From assembly GCF_026625985.1 (NCBI RefSeq), contig NZ_CP113116.1, positions 4,216,001 through 4,280,000 of the forward strand: a stretch of DNA of 64,000 nucleotides. The letters run 5' to 3'. Of this stretch, positions 34,919-43,690 are shown piece by piece. The stretch's first letter is position 1. Every line of letters begins with the position of its first letter. The position numbers were made by a program, and so were the translations under genes. The notes beneath the pieces were generated by a model. It searched no databases. It had not been told where the DNA came from and saw nothing but the letters and a program-made list of their open reading frames with translations. Origin of the DNA: Mycobacterium sp. Aquia_213. Its GTDB lineage: Bacteria > Actinomycetota > Actinomycetes > Mycobacteriales > Mycobacteriaceae.

Positions 34919-35647
34919 GTGGCCAAATCCAGCGCTGTCGCAGCGTCAGACGGACTGGGCGCCAAGCTCAAGCGGCGCCCGCGGGGGTCGCTAGACGTCG
35001 AGGACATCATCACCGGCGCGTTCGAGTTGGCCGAGGACGTGTCCGTTAGCGGGCTGAGTATGCCCGTTGTCGCCAGGCACCTCGGAGTACCGCTGACCAG
35101 CATCTATTGGCACTTCCGTAAGAAGGAAGACCTGCTGGACGCGATGACGGATCGCGCTATCAAGCAGTACCACTTCACGACACCGTTCGAAGGAAGCGGG
35201 GCCTGGCAGGACGCGCTGCGTAACCACTTTCGGAAGATGCGGCGCGTCTTTCAAGAGAACCCGGTGCTCTGCGAACTCGTGTTGATGCGCTCCGGCGAAC
35301 TGAGTCCGGAGGCGACCCACGCTTCCGTCGACAACCTGGAGAAGGTGGTCAAGACGATGGTGGATGACGCCGGATTCAAGCCCGACGACGCATTGACCGT
35401 CTACCTTGCGCTGTCCGCACACACCCGGGGTACCGCGATGATCGAACGCCTCAACGCCAGCCAGCAGCAGGGCGGCCGTCGGCGCCTCACCGGAGTGACC
35501 ACCGCGCACCCATTGCTCAACAAGCTGGAGACTAAGGGACACACAATCGACGACGTTGAGTTCGAGTTCACCCTCGACGCGATCATCAAGCGTGCCGACG
35601 ACGGACTCGCGTTGGCCGCGAAGCGGAATGAACGTGGGGCGAAGTAG
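34919..35647 (+). CDS. TetR-family regulator, candidate master repressor
   Basis: A 242-residue TetR protein. The DNA-binding part is residues about 25-72 (DVEDIITGAFELAED, SMPVVARHLGVPLTSIYWHFRKKEDLLDAM); the rest is a helical ligand-binding/dimer domain. The start is GTG 34919 with GAGGAG six bases upstream; a longer frame to 34772 would translate through array G and is rejected. The basic stretch GAKLKRRPRGS before the helix-turn-helix may add minor-groove contacts. Its own promoter carries the 12-bp array found before the catabolic operons, so it is the best candidate regulator. Ligand unknown. Confidence 0.88.
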   Translation: MAKSSAVAASDGLGAKLKRRPRGSLDVEDIITGAFELAEDVSVSGLSMPVVARHLGVPLTSIYWHFRKKEDLLDAMTDRAIKQYHFTTPFEGSGAWQDALRNHFRKMRRVFQENPVLCELVLMRSGELSPEATHASVDNLEKVVKTMVDDAGFKPDDALTVYLALSAHTRGTAMIERLNASQQQGGRRRLTGVTTAHPLLNKLETKGHTIDDVEFEFTLDAIIKRADDGLALAAKRNERGAK

Positions 35648-35696
35648 AGCCTGCTGGTGCTGATGAACCGCACGCTCGTCATCCGCGGGGCATGAG

Positions 35697-36746
35697 ATGG
35701 CGCGTTTGCGCGTCGTGCAGTGGACCACCGGCATCGTCGGCGCCTCTGCGCTTCGCGCGATCCTCGACGACGACCGGCTTGAACTCGTCGGAGTCTTCGC
35801 CTACGGGGCAGAGAAAGTCGGCCGGGACGCGGGCAATCTGGCGGGGCGGCACGACACCGGGGTACTGGCCACCAACGACGTCGACACGATTCTCGCGCTA
35901 AGGCCCGACTGCGTGGTGTACATGCCGCACTGGCCCGAGGTCGATCTTCTCGAACGCATACTCCGCGCAGGCATCAATGTGGTTACCACGGCTCGCCTCG
36001 TGAGCGGCGAGCATTATCCGGCTGACGCGGGTACGCGCCTGCGGGCCGCTGCGGCGGCCGGTGGCGTCACCCTTGTCGGGACGGGGATGAACCCGATGTA
36101 CGTTCCCACCCTTGCGCTCGCGTCCACTGCGATGTGCCGTGAGGTTCAGTCCATTCGCGTCACCGAGTCGCTCGACTGCGTCGGGTACGCGAGTGCGGCG
36201 ATGTGGAAGGGCTATGGGTTCGGCGGTCCCCCAGACACCGAAAGACTTCGCGAGATCCTTTGGGCCGCTGAGCCTGACTATCGCGAGGCGCTCGACCAAC
36301 TGGCCGGTGGGATCGGGCTGCGGATCGACGACTACGACCTCGCCGTGGAGTGCGCAGTCGCTACAGGCGACCGCGATCTGGGGTTCATGCGCATCGACGC
36401 CGGCACGGTGTGTGGTGTCGACGCGACGTGGACCGGCCGCAGCGAGGGCTCCCCCATCGCGCAAATGCAGACGGTCTGGACACTTGGCGGCATCTTGGGA
36501 GCTCGACAAGAACCCGAATGGAAACTGCTTCACGGCTACAGGATTGACGTGCAGGGCGAGCCCAACGTGACGCTCAAACTCGCGTTTCGCCCCGACGACT
36601 ACGCCAACTTCGACATCGGTACGACGACGGCGATGCCCGCAATCAACGCGGTGACGGCGGTCGTCGCGGCACGCAGCGGGGTGCTGTCCATCGCCGAGCT
36701 CCCGATCGTCACCGCGCAAGGGAAAGTGCAGAAGCCGACCGCGTAA
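35697..36746 (+). CDS. DapB-like NAD(P)-binding oxidoreductase
   Basis: A 349-residue protein with an N-terminal Rossmann fold (VVQWTTGIVGASALRAIL at residues 6-23; ALRPDCVVYMP near 68) of the dihydrodipicolinate-reductase-like group found in mycobacteria. The C-terminal half has an alpha/beta domain with GTGMNPMYVP near residue 127. Relatives include 2,4-diaminopentanoate dehydrogenase, but many are uncharacterised. It follows the TetR gene by 49 bases on the same strand and may be co-transcribed. The reaction cannot be named from sequence. Confidence 0.75.
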   Translation: MARLRVVQWTTGIVGASALRAILDDDRLELVGVFAYGAEKVGRDAGNLAGRHDTGVLATNDVDTILALRPDCVVYMPHWPEVDLLERILRAGINVVTTARLVSGEHYPADAGTRLRAAAAAGGVTLVGTGMNPMYVPTLALASTAMCREVQSIRVTESLDCVGYASAAMWKGYGFGGPPDTERLREILWAAEPDYREALDQLAGGIGLRIDDYDLAVECAVATGDRDLGFMRIDAGTVCGVDATWTGRSEGSPIAQMQTVWTLGGILGARQEPEWKLLHGYRIDVQGEPNVTLKLAFRPDDYANFDIGTTTAMPAINAVTAVVAARSGVLSIAELPIVTAQGKVQKPTA

Positions 36747-36747
36747 A

Positions 36748-36769
36748 GCGACTTCCTGCAATGAGTCGC
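36748..36769. terminator. possible hairpin between convergent genes
   Basis: GCGACT and AGTCGC form a six-pair stem with a 10-base loop immediately after the DapB-like stop codon and before the convergent SDR stop. No T-run follows. Confidence 0.35.
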
Positions 36770-36782
36770 AGCGGCCGGTAGC

Positions 36783-37586
36783 TCAGACGAAGTCGGAACC
36801 GCCATCGACGTTCACGGTTGCGCCGGTGACATAGCCGTTGCGCCGGGATGCCAGATATGTGGTTATGGAGGCGATTTCCTCAGGCAGGCCAGCACGGCCA
36901 AGATCGCAGGGTTGATGGAAGTTGTCGTCGATCCACTTCATCACGTGCACGGGGTTGCTGGCATCCAGGCCGTCGCTGGCAAGGATGTCTTTGAGGTTTT
37001 CCGTGAAGCTGGCAGTGACGATCGTCCCTGGACACACGCAGTTGACTAAAATGCCTTCCTTGGCAAGGCTTTTCGACAGATTTTTGGTCACGCTGCTCAG
37101 AGCCGCCTTGGATGCTGTGTACGCGACGATCCGTGGATTCTGCCGCTGAATCGAATGAGCCGAAAGGGTCACGATGCGGGCCCACTCTGCGGCGCGCAGC
37201 ATCGGCAGCGATGCGCGGACCGACCGCACACCCGACATCGTGCCGAGCGCGAACGCGGCGTCCCAGTCCGTGTCGCTCATCTCCTCGAAATAGCCATCGC
37301 CCGGGCCGATGGTGTGCACCAGGCTGTTGAGTTGGCCCCACCGCTGCGACACCTGCGCGAACCCGTCGGCGATGGAGTCGGCGTCAGCCATATCGACGCT
37401 GATCCCGATGGCCTCGGGAGCACCGGCTGCGCGCAATGACTCGACCGCGCTGTCCAGTGCCACCTTGTCTCGGGCCATTACCGCGACGCTGGCACCCTCG
37501 GATGCCAGGGTCTGGGCAATGGCTAATCCCATGCCCTTGCTACCGCCGGTGACAACGGCTTTCGATCCAGCCAATCCCAGGTCCAT
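36783..37586 (-). CDS. short-chain dehydrogenase/reductase
   Basis: A 267-residue SDR. TGGSKGMGLAIAQ near residue 13 binds the cofactor, HTIGPGDG near 91 replaces the usual NNAG, and YTASKAAL near 154 gives YxxxK with Ser at TLSAHS. AAAGAG precedes the ATG. It resembles the dehydrogenase of the M. tuberculosis Rv3529c-Rv3531c steroid-associated cluster (from memory), and here too a sulfotransferase and a DUF1214 gene lie close. Last in a minus-strand group with the TetR gene 48 bases upstream. Confidence 0.85.
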   Translation of the reverse strand: MDLGLAGSKAVVTGGSKGMGLAIAQTLASEGASVAVMARDKVALDSAVESLRAAGAPEAIGISVDMADADSIADGFAQVSQRWGQLNSLVHTIGPGDGYFEEMSDTDWDAAFALGTMSGVRSVRASLPMLRAAEWARIVTLSAHSIQRQNPRIVAYTASKAALSSVTKNLSKSLAKEGILVNCVCPGTIVTASFTENLKDILASDGLDASNPVHVMKWIDDNFHQPCDLGRAGLPEEIASITTYLASRRNGYVTGATVNVDGGSDFV

Positions 37587-37634
37587 CGTGACTCTTTCTG
37601 TTCGGTGCTGTTGTAGGTAATGGTGTGCAGCTAT

Positions 37635-38357
37635 TCATGTGCCGGGCTGCGGATCGCCCCGAGCGGCAAGGACTTCCGCGACCGCATCGGGGCTCGCGCC
37701 CATTGCGCGCAGGCAGGCGCGCAGTACCCGCCTACGGACGTCAGCTTGCAAGGTATCTTGCGTGGCCCATTGCCGTTGGGTGCACGCCCACACCGCGCCT
37801 TGCACGATCTCGGCGTCTATCGGCGGATCGATATCATGAAACACGCCCTCACCCAGACCACGTTCGAGTTGCTCGATGAGCGGCTTCAGCATTGTGCCGA
37901 ACGCCGCTTGAACGAGTTCGGGTGAGGTGAACATCAATGTTTGTGCCTCTAGCGACACCTGACGCAGGCTTGAGCCGATGCGGTTGTCGAAAGCCACATC
38001 GAGTCGCGCGTCAATCCAGGCGGCTACCGCGTCTATCGTCGTCGCGCTCGCTCGCATTTTGCGCCGCAGCCTGCGCGTCTCGGTGACAGCAGCTTCCATG
38101 AAAACCGCAGACACGAGATGGTCTTTGGATTCGAAATGCCGGTAGAAAGCGCGGGTGCCCAACTGGCACCGCCCAAGCACCTCGGCGATGTTGAGACCTC
38201 GCACCCCTTGCTCGCGGACAATTTGAGATGCGACCGCCAGAATCGCACGGCGCACATCGGGATCGGGACCCAGTTTGTCGCGCCGCCGGGCGACACGGCC
38301 GGCAGCGTGCCGACTGTTCTCTGTCACTGGTTCAGCCTGCGGCACATTCAAGTCCAT
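37635..38357 (-). CDS. TetR-family regulator
   Basis: A 240-residue TetR protein. After a basic N-terminal tail (AGRVARRRDKLG) comes the helix-turn-helix at about residues 37-82 (VRRAILAVASQIVREQG, NIAEVLGRCQLGTRAFYRHFESKDHL). The start is uncertain: ATG 38357 is taken, ATG 38408 is possible. No 12-bp array was found in front of it, so it probably answers to another signal. It lies between the sulfotransferase and SDR genes on the same strand and may govern only these. Confidence 0.82.
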   Translation of the reverse strand: MDLNVPQAEPVTENSRHAAGRVARRRDKLGPDPDVRRAILAVASQIVREQGVRGLNIAEVLGRCQLGTRAFYRHFESKDHLVSAVFMEAAVTETRRLRRKMRASATTIDAVAAWIDARLDVAFDNRIGSSLRQVSLEAQTLMFTSPELVQAAFGTMLKPLIEQLERGLGEGVFHDIDPPIDAEIVQGAVWACTQRQWATQDTLQADVRRRVLRACLRAMGASPDAVAEVLAARGDPQPGT

Positions 38358-38537
38358 CGCACGCTTACGCGCCGAAACCGTGCTGTGGAACGTGCCGTAC
38401 GGGATCATCTGGCCGCGAACACATCGGGGAAACGACGTTCCAGTGTGTTGCGCACGCCGTCACGCCAGTGGACCGCGCACGCTCCGACGAAATGACTCGT
38501 GTGAGTGTGATATTGGCTGCGGCGCAACACACTCCGG

Positions 38538-39683
38538 TCAAGCTGTGGCATCGTAGGTGGCGAGGTATTCGGCGAAACTGGCCCGGACCCGGTCGGGCGT
38601 CAGGCCGTAGTCGGACAGGTCGTAGTCGTGCGCTCCGCGAGAGCCTGGTTTGTGCCCATCCGCCCACTGCTCAACCGAGCGCAAGGTCGCGTCGGTGAAC
38701 CTCAGGCCCAGCTGCTTGTAGGCGCCCTCCAGCGTGCCGACCGGGTTGACTTGCAAATCAGCGAAGGAAACGTCGGCAAAACGGTTGTCGCCGAACCGCT
38801 TACGGAATTCCATCGCCCGCCGCACGCCCTCAGCCCAGCTCGCGAGCTGCTCGGCGCCGAGTTCCTCGGCGTCGTCGCGGTCGCTGCTCCAGCTGCGCAC
38901 ATATTTGATGAGGCTGCACACCGAAGCCATCACCTTGGCCGGATCACGGTGGCTCCACATGAATTTCGCGTTCGGATAGGCTTCGACGAGCGCATCGAGG
39001 GCGAAAATATGAACAGGCGTCTTGAGATGCCATAGGTTCGGCTTGCAGTGCCACTGCAAAAGCTTGAGAACCCGCCGGTGGAAGGTGTATGTCTCGCGCA
39101 TGTCGCAGTCCATCAGCCACGACAGATAACTCGGAACGCGGACCACGCCGTCAAAGTGAAAGGTACGGAAGCTCATTCCCATCAGATCCTGACATTCGGT
39201 GGGCGCCGTCGCTTCCGAATTGTAGAGCGCCTTCATCAACGGGAACATTTCATAGAGCATCTCCGTGCCTGCTTCAGCCTGTGCGATCCGTGGATCGCTG
39301 TGCTGGGTGGCCTCCTCCGGCGGAGGCGTCGGCTGCTGTGATTCCCACATGCGCAGCGACCGGAACTGCGGATCGGCGGCCACCAATTGACTCAATGCTG
39401 TTGTGCCGGTGCGGGGCAAACCGATCACGAAGACCGGACCGTCGACGACCTCGTCTTCGATCTCAGGGTGCTGTTTGTAGGCGTCCTCTATCTTGAGACG
39501 CTGAATCAGGGCGTTGCTGATGGTGGCGTGCTGGATCACCCCGCCCATGTCGTTGAGGTCAGCCTCGGTATTCAGCGCCTCGACGGTCCGCTCGAGCCCC
39601 TCCCGATAGTAGGGCGAACCGAAATCGTCCAGTCCGGTTGCCGCTCGCGCGCCATCTTCGAGATCGTCAGCTGAGAATGTCAC
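38538..39683 (-). CDS. PAPS-dependent sulfotransferase family protein
   Basis: A 381-residue sulfotransferase. The 5'-phosphosulfate loop is VFVIGLPRTGTTALSQLV near residue 95; the 3'-phosphate site is SHRDPAKVMASVCSL near 240. The start is GTG 39683, sharing GTGA with the upstream stop; a much longer upstream frame is a shadow. The mycobacterial family is poorly characterised; the M. tuberculosis relative recalled is Rv3529c, in the cholesterol regulon area. It may transfer sulfate to, or simply bind, a sterol-like hydroxyl compound. Confidence 0.82.
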   Translation of the reverse strand: MTFSADDLEDGARAATGLDDFGSPYYREGLERTVEALNTEADLNDMGGVIQHATISNALIQRLKIEDAYKQHPEIEDEVVDGPVFVIGLPRTGTTALSQLVAADPQFRSLRMWESQQPTPPPEEATQHSDPRIAQAEAGTEMLYEMFPLMKALYNSEATAPTECQDLMGMSFRTFHFDGVVRVPSYLSWLMDCDMRETYTFHRRVLKLLQWHCKPNLWHLKTPVHIFALDALVEAYPNAKFMWSHRDPAKVMASVCSLIKYVRSWSSDRDDAEELGAEQLASWAEGVRRAMEFRKRFGDNRFADVSFADLQVNPVGTLEGAYKQLGLRFTDATLRSVEQWADGHKPGSRGAHDYDLSDYGLTPDRVRASFAEYLATYDATA

Positions 39684-40909
39684 CGTGCGAACCTTTCGTG
39701 TACTGCGCGTCGCCGCGCCCTGAGGATTGCTTGCCGCTCTTCGGGTTTGACGATTTTGGTGTCGGCCGGGAGCGCCGAGGCGATGCTGTCGAACTTCACC
39801 ACTTGCGCGTTCGGTGTCGGCGCTGTTTGCGTGCGCACGCAGCGCAGGATCATCGCTCCATTGCTGTGGCCCGCGGTGTCGAGCCAGTTCGCGACCCCGG
39901 GATCGCGGGCGCTCAGCACCACTCGCACCAGCCCATCGGAATCCACCGCCGCCTGCTGGGCGTTCAGGCTGGACTGATGGCGTCCATAGTGGATGGTCTC
40001 CCACCACGGATTGCCGAGCGAATAACTCCAGTAGACGCCTTCGGGCGGTTCGACCTCGAGGATCAGTGCCTCGTCGGGATCCAGCGCCCAGCGGCCGATC
40101 ACGGGCCTGTTCTCGGCCGCGGCGCCCATCGCGCTGCGATCGATTCCTGGCAGAAACCCGTTGACGGGGGGCGCTTCGCCGAAGTCCAGGAAGAACTTCA
40201 AGTTGTCGTGGACGAAATCGCCCAGCGCGACCAGTTGCCGCGACACGGCGGCATCCTGTTCGACGGGGCGGTCTTTCGCGCGCGCCGGATCGCCGATTCG
40301 CTCGATCTGCAACGACGAGGGCACCTCGGTGTCCCAGTCGTAGAAGAAGTGACGCACCGTCAGCGTGGGATGCTCGCCTTCGATACGCATCCAGTTCCCG
40401 CTCCGCTCATCGGCGGACAAGATGACTTCGAAGTTTCCGTCGGCGTCTACCTCGAGTTCGTCGACCAGCGCATTCGACGTCGAAACGATGCCGTTCATCG
40501 TCTGTAGTCCGACATAGCGGGCGGTGCCGCGATTGCCATACAGCCGATAGCTCTCGCCGCCGCGCAGCGCCGATCCGGTGTACAAGCCGTCCGGGCACTC
40601 CATCCCCCAGGTGATGATGTCATCGGTGCTGGTGGCTCGGACGCCGAGGACCGGATCGGGGTCGACCCGCAATGCTGTGTCGATACCGGCTGCCAGCAGA
40701 ACCAACAAATGCCGCATGCCCGCCGCCAGATCAACCCGGTTTCGGCTCACCGGGTCGGATTCGACGATCGCTGCGGAACTCGTCAGCCGCTCCGTCAAGT
40801 ACGACCACGCCTGCGGCAAGTCCAGCTCATCCTCGCCGGGGCCGCCTGACATCGATGCCTCGGCAATCGAGAACGGCAGCCATGCCATTGGCTTGTCGCG
40901 ATCAGCCAC
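39680..40909 (-). CDS. DUF1214 family protein
   Basis: A 409-residue protein of the DUF1214/DUF1254 type. The C-terminal part carries the family stretches EPPEGVYWSYSLGNPWWET near residue 270, VLSARDPGVANWLDTAGHSNG near 330 and ILRCVRT near 355. Function is unknown; DUF1214 proteins recur beside sulfotransferases and steroid-degradation genes in mycobacteria. GTG start at 40909 with GGAGGAATC directly before it, a strong ribosome site. Coupled by GTGA to the sulfotransferase. Array C lies about 300 bases upstream, shared with the divergent P450. Confidence 0.75.
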   Translation of the reverse strand: MADRDKPMAWLPFSIAEASMSGGPGEDELDLPQAWSYLTERLTSSAAIVESDPVSRNRVDLAAGMRHLLVLLAAGIDTALRVDPDPVLGVRATSTDDIITWGMECPDGLYTGSALRGGESYRLYGNRGTARYVGLQTMNGIVSTSNALVDELEVDADGNFEVILSADERSGNWMRIEGEHPTLTVRHFFYDWDTEVPSSLQIERIGDPARAKDRPVEQDAAVSRQLVALGDFVHDNLKFFLDFGEAPPVNGFLPGIDRSAMGAAAENRPVIGRWALDPDEALILEVEPPEGVYWSYSLGNPWWETIHYGRHQSSLNAQQAAVDSDGLVRVVLSARDPGVANWLDTAGHSNGAMILRCVRTQTAPTPNAQVVKFDSIASALPADTKIVKPEERQAILRARRRAVHERFAR

Positions 40910-41331
40910 GATTCCTCCGCTTCCACCGCCCCGGGAGCCCTATCCGAAAATAATGTTTTCAGTTTAGGCGTATGCACTGTCACACGTGGTTGCGATGATT
41001 GTCAACGGCGGCAACCGAGCGCGGCCACTGCACACCCGCGATTTCGCCGGCATGCCACGCGCACTGCGTTGAGCCTCTGCGGTTTTCCCGATTCCGACGG
41101 GGAGACGCGCGCCAAAGAGCACCTGCGCTGCGACGGCGTTGCCCGCCCGCGACGACCTCAGCGGTTCGCCATGGGGGTGGTGACGCGCCCAACGTTCCGC
41201 AGCACATATATCGTTACCGTAACCTATACCGCAAGGATCACATCTGTTGATGCGGGAATCACGCGAAACTGCAGGGGAAGCGGGATTTGATCGGCCGCGG
41301 AAGTGGTCAATCAACCCAGGAAGGTGACCCG
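40910..41331. promoter_or_regulatory. divergent intergenic region
   Basis: A 422-base gap between DUF1214 and P450 genes. It has an AT-rich patch AATAATGTTTTCAGTTTAGG (about 40950-40969) near the DUF1214 start and array C at 41213-41231 nearer the P450. No gene or RNA is seen. Confidence 0.5.
41213..41231. repeat. 12-bp repeat array C (operator candidate)
   Basis: TTACCG at 41214 and ATACCG at 41226, 12 bases apart; the shortest of the arrays. It ends 100 bases before the P450 start codon. Confidence 0.55.
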
Positions 41332-42492
41332 GTGAAGATACCGAACGTCCACGATCCATTGTTCTGGCAGGACCAACCCGATGATGAGCTTCGCGATCTC
41401 CGACGCACCTGTCCGGTCGCTGCTCATCAAGACGAGGACTTCTGGGTCGTCGCCGGCCACGAGGACATCTCGCGGATCAGCAAGGACCCGGGAACATTTA
41501 GCTCTGCCAAGGGCGTCCTGATCGGCGATCGCAAAAGGGAGGTCGCTGCGGCTGACTCGATCCTGTACATCGACCCGCCTCGGCACGTCACCCAGCGGCG
41601 AATTGTCAACCGGGCGTTCACCGTCCGTCGGGTGGCCGAGTTGGCGCCGGTCGTAGAGCAGCTAGTCAGGGACGCCTTGGACGCCATCGACCCGACCTCA
41701 CCGGTCGACGCGGTCGATGCGATCAGCGCTCCGGTGCCGATCCTGATGATCGCGCACATGCTTGGTGTCCCCGCCGAGGACTTGCCGACGTTCCGCGCTT
41801 GGTCTGACGCAATCGCTATCGCCGCGACCGACCCCACCGATCCGCGGGCCATGGCAGCGGTTGACTTCTTTACGTACTTCAGCGAAAAGCTCGATGCCCG
41901 AACGGTTGAACCGAAAGACGACCTACTCAGCGCGATCGTGGCCAACTCCGAACTGACGCGGGCCGAACAACTCAGCTTCTGCATGACCCTGCTGGTCGCG
42001 GGTAACGAGACAACGCGCAATCTCATCAGCGGTGGGCTGGCCGCTCTGGCTGATCATCCGGAACAGCGCGCCAAATTGGCGGCCGACGAGTCGCTGATTC
42101 CTGCGGGGGTCGAGGAGATGCTGCGCTGGGTCACGCCGATTGTCGCTATGTCACGTACCACAACCTGCCCGGTCGAAATCGGAGACGAGAACGTCGGCGC
42201 GGATTCGTATCTCATCATGCTTTATGCCGCGGCCAACCGTGACGAGAAGGTCTTCGGCGCCGATGCACACGAGTTTGACGTGACCCGCTCGCCAAACCCG
42301 CACCTGGCGTTCGGAATCGGCGAACATTTCTGTCTAGGGGCACAGTTGGCGCGGCTGGAGGCCGGGATCGTTTTCACTGAAATCTTGCGCCGATGGCCCA
42401 ACTACCGGGTGCTCGACGGCCGGCAGATGGGCGCGTCGACACTGCTGCGGGAAACCGTCAAATTGCCAATACTGTTTCAGCCCAATGAATGA
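41332..42492 (+). CDS. cytochrome P450
   Basis: A 386-residue soluble bacterial P450. I-helix AGNETTR near residue 220, ExxR as EEMLR near 260 and the haem loop FGIGEHFCLG near 330 with the cysteine ligand are all present. GTG start at 41332 with AGGAAGG close upstream; a longer N-terminus from 41287 is unlikely. It starts a three-gene operon with two acyl-CoA dehydrogenases, suggesting that it hydroxylates the side chain or ring that is then oxidised as a CoA ester. Redox partner likely the FprB-like protein at 57.5 kb. CYP subfamily not assigned. Confidence 0.9.
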   Translation: MKIPNVHDPLFWQDQPDDELRDLRRTCPVAAHQDEDFWVVAGHEDISRISKDPGTFSSAKGVLIGDRKREVAAADSILYIDPPRHVTQRRIVNRAFTVRRVAELAPVVEQLVRDALDAIDPTSPVDAVDAISAPVPILMIAHMLGVPAEDLPTFRAWSDAIAIAATDPTDPRAMAAVDFFTYFSEKLDARTVEPKDDLLSAIVANSELTRAEQLSFCMTLLVAGNETTRNLISGGLAALADHPEQRAKLAADESLIPAGVEEMLRWVTPIVAMSRTTTCPVEIGDENVGADSYLIMLYAAANRDEKVFGADAHEFDVTRSPNPHLAFGIGEHFCLGAQLARLEAGIVFTEILRRWPNYRVLDGRQMGASTLLRETVKLPILFQPNE

Positions 42493-42502
42493 GGCCACGC
42501 TG

Positions 42503-43690
42503 ATGACTTCGGTCGATTCCCCGGAGATGACGCTCTTCGCGTCGACCACACGGGCGTTCCTCGACCGTGAAGCACCCATCGCCCGCGTGCGGGAACTGCA
42601 CGAAGCCGGCACCTCGTTCGAACCCGACTGGTGGCGCCGCGCAACCGAACTCGGCTGGACCGCGCTATTGGTCCCGGAAGAATTCGGCGGTGGCAGCGTC
42701 TCGGGCAACGGCATCGGTGACTTGGCCCTCGTTGCCCGCTATCTGGGTCACACGGTCGCGCCGGGCCCGCTGCATCCGGTCAGTGCCGTGCTGACCGGAC
42801 TCGTAGCAGCGGCCACGGGCGACGCCGTTGGCGGCGACCGACCAGATCATTCATCGACCATCGAGTCACTGGTCGAAGGCACCACCATCGCATCGTGGGC
42901 GGTGTACGAGCCGGGCCGCGGCTGGGATCCCCTTGCCGCCGAAGTCACGGCGACGGCCACCGAGTCCGGGTATCGGATCGACGGCGTGAAGGACCGAGTC
43001 GAAGCCGGCGGCGAATGCGACTTGCTGCTGGTTGTGGCCCGCGCTGACGATGGCTTGCGCCAGCTTCTTGTTTCAGCAGACGTCCCCGGGGTCAGCATCG
43101 AACAGGAACCGTCGATCGACCTGGTCAAGCACTACGCACGGGTGAGCTTCGACGGAGTCGAGGTTCCGGTGACGGCCCTGGTCGGCACAGCAGCACAGAC
43201 ACCCGTGATCGTCGATCGGCAAAGCCAGATCGCCCAGATCCTGCAGTGCGCCGAAGTGGTCGGCATCCTCGACGCGGTACTCGACTTCACCGTCCAGTGG
43301 GCGCTCGACCGCAACTCCTTCGGGCGTCCGCTCGCGTCCTACCAGGCGCTCAAGCACCAGTTCGCCGATATGAAGATGTGGCAGGAAGCGTGCCGGGCCA
43401 CTACGAACGCGGCAGTGGCCGCCGTTGCCGAGCGTTCGCCGGCGGCGGCACGAGCTGCCAGCATCGCCAAGTCATATGTGGGCGAGCGGGCCGGCGTGAT
43501 CCTGCAGCAATGCGTGCAATTGCACGGTGGCATCGGCGTCACGTGGGAGCACGACCTGCACGTCTATCTGCGGCGGGTGGCGCTTTACCGCTCGCTCTAC
43601 GGCACGCCCGAGGAGCACAACCTCCGCGTGTATGCCTTTGAGGAAAGGCAAGCAGAAATGCATCGAGAAGGGTCTGGATCCGCGACATGA
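42503..43690 (+). CDS. acyl-CoA dehydrogenase, subunit 1 of pair
   Basis: A 395-residue acyl-CoA dehydrogenase. Motifs LVPEEFGGGSVSG near residue 55, DRNSFGRPLASYQALKH near 285 and QLHGGIGVTWEHDLHVYLRR near 335. Together with the next gene (4-base overlap) it has the pattern of mycobacterial heterotetrameric dehydrogenases such as FadE28/FadE29 and FadE26/FadE27, used on sterol side chains. ATG 42503 with GAGG eight bases upstream is chosen; ATG 42485, overlapping the P450 stop, is an alternative. Which subunit holds the catalytic base is not certain. Confidence 0.88.
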   Translation: MTSVDSPEMTLFASTTRAFLDREAPIARVRELHEAGTSFEPDWWRRATELGWTALLVPEEFGGGSVSGNGIGDLALVARYLGHTVAPGPLHPVSAVLTGLVAAATGDAVGGDRPDHSSTIESLVEGTTIASWAVYEPGRGWDPLAAEVTATATESGYRIDGVKDRVEAGGECDLLLVVARADDGLRQLLVSADVPGVSIEQEPSIDLVKHYARVSFDGVEVPVTALVGTAAQTPVIVDRQSQIAQILQCAEVVGILDAVLDFTVQWALDRNSFGRPLASYQALKHQFADMKMWQEACRATTNAAVAAVAERSPAAARAASIAKSYVGERAGVILQQCVQLHGGIGVTWEHDLHVYLRRVALYRSLYGTPEEHNLRVYAFEERQAEMHREGSGSAT

